This document shows positions 61,115 through 64,000 of a stretch of DNA of 64,000 bases, piece after piece. How positions within the stretch are numbered: the first letter of the stretch is position 1; every line of letters begins with the position of its first letter. A model generated the notes under the pieces. The model had not been told where the DNA came from. It ran no database searches and saw only the letters and a program-made list of their open reading frames with translations. Source of the stretch: Bacillota bacterium (GTDB lineage: Bacteria; Bacillota; Dethiobacteria; Dethiobacterales; Dethiobacteraceae); NCBI GenBank assembly GCA_012521345.1, contig JAAYMN010000060.1, positions 1-64,000 on the forward strand. Direction: 5' to 3'. The translations under genes were made by a program, and so were the position numbers.

Positions 61115-61167
61115 ACCACCGCTGTCGAACACCACAGAAACTGTGGTACCGGACAAAGGTGGTTTTT
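61115..61167 (+). promoter_or_regulatory. Nested terminator-like hairpin that covers the kinase ribosome site
   Basis: An outer stem pairs ACCACC (61115-61120) with GGTGGT (61158-61163), and an inner hairpin pairs ACCACAG (61131-61137) with CTGTGGT (61141-61147). A T6 tract follows, ending four bases before the kinase ATG. The only Shine-Dalgarno candidate (AAAGGTGG) lies in the 3' outer arm. The structure could terminate transcription or hide the ribosome site. Confidence 0.6.
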
Positions 61168-61171
61168 TCAT

Positions 61172-62854
61172 ATGAATCTGTTTTTGCCGCGCCGGAATTC
61201 CCTGGGGGGACGGTATTTCTTCATCATCAGCCTTTTATTCATTGCCTTGCTGCTTTTGGATTATGTCATCAGCAGCAAGTATTACTACAACTGCGAACTG
61301 GACAAACTGCACACGCAGGCAGAAGTAATTACAGAACAGTTTATTGCCATGCGTTCTTTTATTGCCTCCCAGCAGGACAGGATTAATTATGACAGCAAGG
61401 GTAATTTCGAATTTAAACACCTGAACCCGGCAGCAGTAGGCAAAGGCGTGGTCGACATCCTGGCTGAACGGACGGACTATAGCATCAAGCAAACCAGGCT
61501 GCAGGCCCGCAACCAGGACAACATTCCTGATGAGTTTGAGCACGAAGCACTCCTGCAGTTTGCGGACGACAACAGTTTAAAGCATGTCGAAACAACTGCC
61601 GAGCTGGACGGGGAACCGGTTTACCGCCATATTGTGCCGCTTTTTGCGGAGGAAGACTGCTTGGCCTGTCATGGCATGCCGGCAGGGGAGCCGGATATAG
61701 CCGGCTTTCCCAAAGAAGGCTACCAGGTCGGCGATCTGGCCGGAGCAATCAGCGTGACCATCCCCATGGCGGAAAGCCTGGCTGCAATAAGGCAAAACCG
61801 TTTCAGCCTGCTGCTTTTCAGTACGATTCTTGGCGTGGCGATCCTGGCGGCAGTGCTTTTGGTTACCGGCCGCATGGTCATCCGGCCACTGCAGGAGCTT
61901 AAGGACCGGGCTATAAAAGTGGGCGAAGGCAACCTGGATGTATCCTTTGACGATGTGCCTGCCTACGGGGAAGTTGCCACCCTGGCGCAGGAATTTTCCG
62001 CCATGCTGGCGAAGCTAAAAGATTTATACCAGAATATGGAGTGCAAGGTTAGAACGCGCACCAGGGAGCTGGAAGTGGCCAATTTGCGCCTGAAAGAAGG
62101 CCAAAAGGTCCTGGCACAACTGAACCAGAAGCTTTCCGAGAACAACCGCCTGAAAAGCGAATTTCTGGCAACCATTACCCATGAGCTGAAGACGCCCCTT
62201 ACCTCCATCGTGGCTTTTTCCGAGCTGCTGCTGGACGAGATCCCCGGCCCGCTCAACGAGGAGCAGCGGGAAAACCTCATGGATATTAAAACAAGTTCCC
62301 AGCAGCTTATGATCATGATCAGCGATATTTTGGACATGGCCAAGTATGATGCGGGGCATTTACGCCTGGAAATAGAACGGGTGGATCTAAATGACATTTT
62401 CCGTGTGGTGCGGCGAACCATGTCAGCCATTGCCTATCAAAACAATGTGCGGCTGCATGTCCACCCGGTCAACCTGCCGCTGGTGTACGGGGATCCGGAA
62501 CGGATCCGCCAGATGATTGTCAACCTAATTTCCAACGCCATCAAGTTTTCCAAGGAAGAGGGCGAAATCCACGTATCGGCGGCCGTGGAAGGCGATTTCG
62601 CCGTCATTACCGTCAAAGACAACGGCGAAGGCATAGCCCCGGAATTTCTGCCCCATATCTTTGAACGTTTCCGCCAGGCAGACAGTTCCAACCGCCGGCG
62701 CCGCAGCGGCACCGGCCTGGGTTTGGCCCTGGTGAAAACGCTGGCCGAAATGCAGGGCGGCCGCGTAGGCGTGTCCAGTCAGTTGGGCGAGGGTACCGAG
62801 TTTTATATTTACTTGCCTTTTGCCGGCAAAGGAGGACAGGAACATGAGCAGTAA
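61172..62854 (+). CDS. Sensor histidine kinase with DUF3365 heme-c type sensing domain
   Basis: Membrane kinase of 560 residues. Helix 1 is at about 16-35; an extracytoplasmic DUF3365-type domain spans about 40-205 with CLACH (Cys163, Cys166, His167), the covalent heme c attachment motif; helix 2 is at about 212-232; HAMP follows. HisKA has His337 in ATITHELKTPLTS; the HATPase has NLISNAIKFSKEEG, DNGEGIAP and GTGLGL. It should sense redox state or a gas ligand at the outer face. It overlaps the response regulator gene by 11 bases. Heme c attachment requires a cytochrome maturation system not seen here. Confidence 0.9.
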   Translation: MNLFLPRRNSLGGRYFFIISLLFIALLLLDYVISSKYYYNCELDKLHTQAEVITEQFIAMRSFIASQQDRINYDSKGNFEFKHLNPAAVGKGVVDILAERTDYSIKQTRLQARNQDNIPDEFEHEALLQFADDNSLKHVETTAELDGEPVYRHIVPLFAEEDCLACHGMPAGEPDIAGFPKEGYQVGDLAGAISVTIPMAESLAAIRQNRFSLLLFSTILGVAILAAVLLVTGRMVIRPLQELKDRAIKVGEGNLDVSFDDVPAYGEVATLAQEFSAMLAKLKDLYQNMECKVRTRTRELEVANLRLKEGQKVLAQLNQKLSENNRLKSEFLATITHELKTPLTSIVAFSELLLDEIPGPLNEEQRENLMDIKTSSQQLMIMISDILDMAKYDAGHLRLEIERVDLNDIFRVVRRTMSAIAYQNNVRLHVHPVNLPLVYGDPERIRQMIVNLISNAIKFSKEEGEIHVSAAVEGDFAVITVKDNGEGIAPEFLPHIFERFRQADSSNRRRRSGTGLGLALVKTLAEMQGGRVGVSSQLGEGTEFYIYLPFAGKGGQEHEQ

Positions 62855-63554
62855 AGTGACCAAGATCCTGGTGGTGGATGATGAACCGAAAATCAGGCGC
62901 ATTGTTGAACAGAGCCTGCGGAAGGACGCTTACAGGGTGATCCATGCGGCGGACGGGCGTGAAGCGATCCAGAAAGTGGAGGAAGAACGCCCGGATTTGA
63001 TTGTGCTGGATTTAATGATGCCGGAAATGGACGGCTTTGAAGTCTGCAGGGTCTTGCGCAGCAAGGGGGACAATACGCCGGTCATTATCCTTTCCGCCAA
63101 GGATGAGTTGGAAGATAAAGCCCTGGGGTTTAACCTGGGAGTCGACGACTATGTCACCAAGCCTTTCAGCCCCTCGGAACTGGCACTGCGCGTGAAAGCC
63201 GTCTTGCGCCGGGTTGCCGGCGAGGAGCTTGCTCCCCGCCTGCGGCAGGGAACATATGATGACGGTCGCCTGTATATTAACAGTAAGACGCGGGAAGTAA
63301 AGCTGAACGGCAGGGATGTATACCTGACGGCAAAGGAATTCGACCTGCTGTGGGTGCTGGCCAACAACCCCGGCGTGGTTTACAGCCGGGATCAGCTGCT
63401 AGATCTGGTCTGGGGAAACGAGTATTTCGGCGATACGGGCACGGTAACCGTTTTAATCCGGCGCATCAGGGAAAAAATAGAGAAGGACCCGGCCAACCCT
63501 ACATATTTGCGGACAGTCTGGGGCATCGGCTATAAGTTCGAGCCGGCCCCCTGA
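62844..63554 (+). CDS. OmpR/PhoB-family response regulator
   Basis: A 236-residue transcription factor, partner of the heme-type kinase. The receiver (about 5-120) has VVDDEPK, phospho-acceptor Asp in VLDLMMPEMDG and Lys in YVTKPF. The winged-helix DNA-binding domain (about 140-234) has LTAKEFDLLWVLANNPGVVYSRDQLL in its core (located by FDLLWVL) and a conserved Arg-Gly-rich wing ending TVWGIGYKF. AAAGGAGG precedes the ATG inside the kinase gene. Targets are unknown. Confidence 0.94.
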   Translation: MSSKVTKILVVDDEPKIRRIVEQSLRKDAYRVIHAADGREAIQKVEEERPDLIVLDLMMPEMDGFEVCRVLRSKGDNTPVIILSAKDELEDKALGFNLGVDDYVTKPFSPSELALRVKAVLRRVAGEELAPRLRQGTYDDGRLYINSKTREVKLNGRDVYLTAKEFDLLWVLANNPGVVYSRDQLLDLVWGNEYFGDTGTVTVLIRRIREKIEKDPANPTYLRTVWGIGYKFEPAP

Positions 63555-63567
63555 AGGCGGCAGGAAC

Positions 63568-63972
63568 ATGAACTGTGAAAGCAAAACAGCGTTGCGCTGC
63601 GGCGTTGATATTATTGAAATCGAGAGAATTGCCCGGGCGTATTTCAGGCGGCCCCGCTACTTTCTGCAGCGCCTTTTTTCGGCGCGTGAACAGGAGCAGC
63701 TGGCGGCAAAACGCCACGCCGCCCCGCACCTGGCGGCCCGCTTTGCCGCCAAGGAAGCCGTGTTTAAACTGCTGGGGCTGGGGCTGGGCGAACTAGACTG
63801 GAAAGAAGTGGAAATTATTTCCCTGCCCGGGGGGGAACCGTTTGTGCATCTTTCCGGCAAAGCGGCGGAACGGGCGGCAGAATTGTCCCTGTCGCCCGTA
63901 GCCCTCTCGCTGAGCCACAGCCGGCAATACGCTGTCGCTTTTGCCACAGCCCTGGTCTTAAAAAAACATTAA
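63568..63972 (+). CDS. acpS: Holo-[acyl-carrier-protein] synthase
   Basis: Transfers 4'-phosphopantetheine from CoA to acyl carrier protein. The 134-residue protein has the AcpS signatures CGVDIIEIERI with the magnesium Asp (about 14), RFAAKEAVFKLLG with the Glu of the second metal ligand, and the C-terminal SLSHSRQYAVA. The start ATG follows GGCAGGA; GTG or internal starts are less likely. It lies 13 bases after the response regulator gene. Only 28 bases of the window remain, with no feature. Confidence 0.94.
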   Translation: MNCESKTALRCGVDIIEIERIARAYFRRPRYFLQRLFSAREQEQLAAKRHAAPHLAARFAAKEAVFKLLGLGLGELDWKEVEIISLPGGEPFVHLSGKAAERAAELSLSPVALSLSHSRQYAVAFATALVLKKH

Positions 63973-64000
63973 ACTGCCCAAAAAACTCCTCCAGCCCCTT

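Noticed and set aside
1-64000. tRNA, rRNA, CRISPR arrays, insertion sequences, phage attachment sites
   Set aside because: All intergenic intervals were read; none shows cloverleaf ends, repeat-spacer periodicity, transposase motifs or att-like repeats.

Overview
The window looks like the chromosome of an anaerobic, probably spore-forming Bacillota of the Clostridia type. The evidence is strong Shine-Dalgarno sites with frequent GTG and TTG starts, a CwlD-type cortex amidase, a cdaA-cdaR-glmM cluster, a glycyl radical enzyme, 4Fe-4S and flavin oxidoreductases, and a MarR-linked heterodimeric ABC exporter. The species cannot be named from sequence alone. I saw no rRNA, tRNA, CRISPR array, insertion sequence or prophage. 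Coding density is high, with many clear intrinsic terminators.

Layout. 1-14.7 kb: 3' part of htpG, a MerR/TipAS regulator, glnS (minus), an Fe-S aldo/keto reductase, a marR-ABC-ABC exporter operon, an iron-sulfur-type flavoprotein, a bicupin, a LiaF-like membrane protein and a methyltransferase. 14.7-23.6 kb: a chromate-type transporter pair, cwlD, then nagB preceded by what reads as a complete glmS self-cleaving ribozyme, the AmmeMemoRadiSam genes, and cdaA-cdaR-glmM. 24-26 kb: an NTPase-methyltransferase fusion and a ZIP transporter (both minus). 26.3-30.7 kb: an ECF sigma / anti-sigma / NEW3-domain / ABC-2 transporter operon. 31-33.4 kb: an orphan glycyl radical enzyme, followed by an AT-rich frameshifted HEPN-like remnant. 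34-41.5 kb: GntR plus a DUF5808-like membrane protein, an EamA exporter, a solitary DNA methyltransferase, a polar amino-acid ABC transporter and a formate/nitrite channel. 41.8-45.3 kb: a HIT-YjbQ fusion, a VanY-like peptidase, a methyltransferase and an HD protein. 45.4-55.8 kb: a complete chemosensory operon (tetR-cheY-cheA-cheW-mcp-cheR-cheB-cheD-hybrid kinase-response regulator). 56-64 kb: a flavodoxin, a frameshifted FMN-binding protein, a THUMP-domain RNA methyltransferase, a HAD phosphatase, an FAD reductase, a lipoprotein, a heme-c type sensor kinase with its response regulator, and acpS.

The most notable observation is the glmS ribozyme in front of nagB (glucosamine-6-phosphate deaminase) rather than glmS. 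About 5 kb away lies cdaA-cdaR-glmM, a cluster that in many Firmicutes is followed by glmS; here no glmS follows. Together these suggest that NagB may run in the aminating direction to make glucosamine-6-phosphate, under classical product feedback through the ribozyme. That role is inference: the ribozyme motifs and the gene order are seen directly, the direction of the reaction is not.

Other points worth attention are the HIT-YjbQ and NTPase-methyltransferase fusions, the glycyl radical enzyme with unusual residues after its catalytic Cys and no nearby activase, the TetR-headed chemosensory operon without flagellar genes, the CxxCH sensor kinase whose ribosome binding site lies inside a terminator-like hairpin, and two frameshifted genes.
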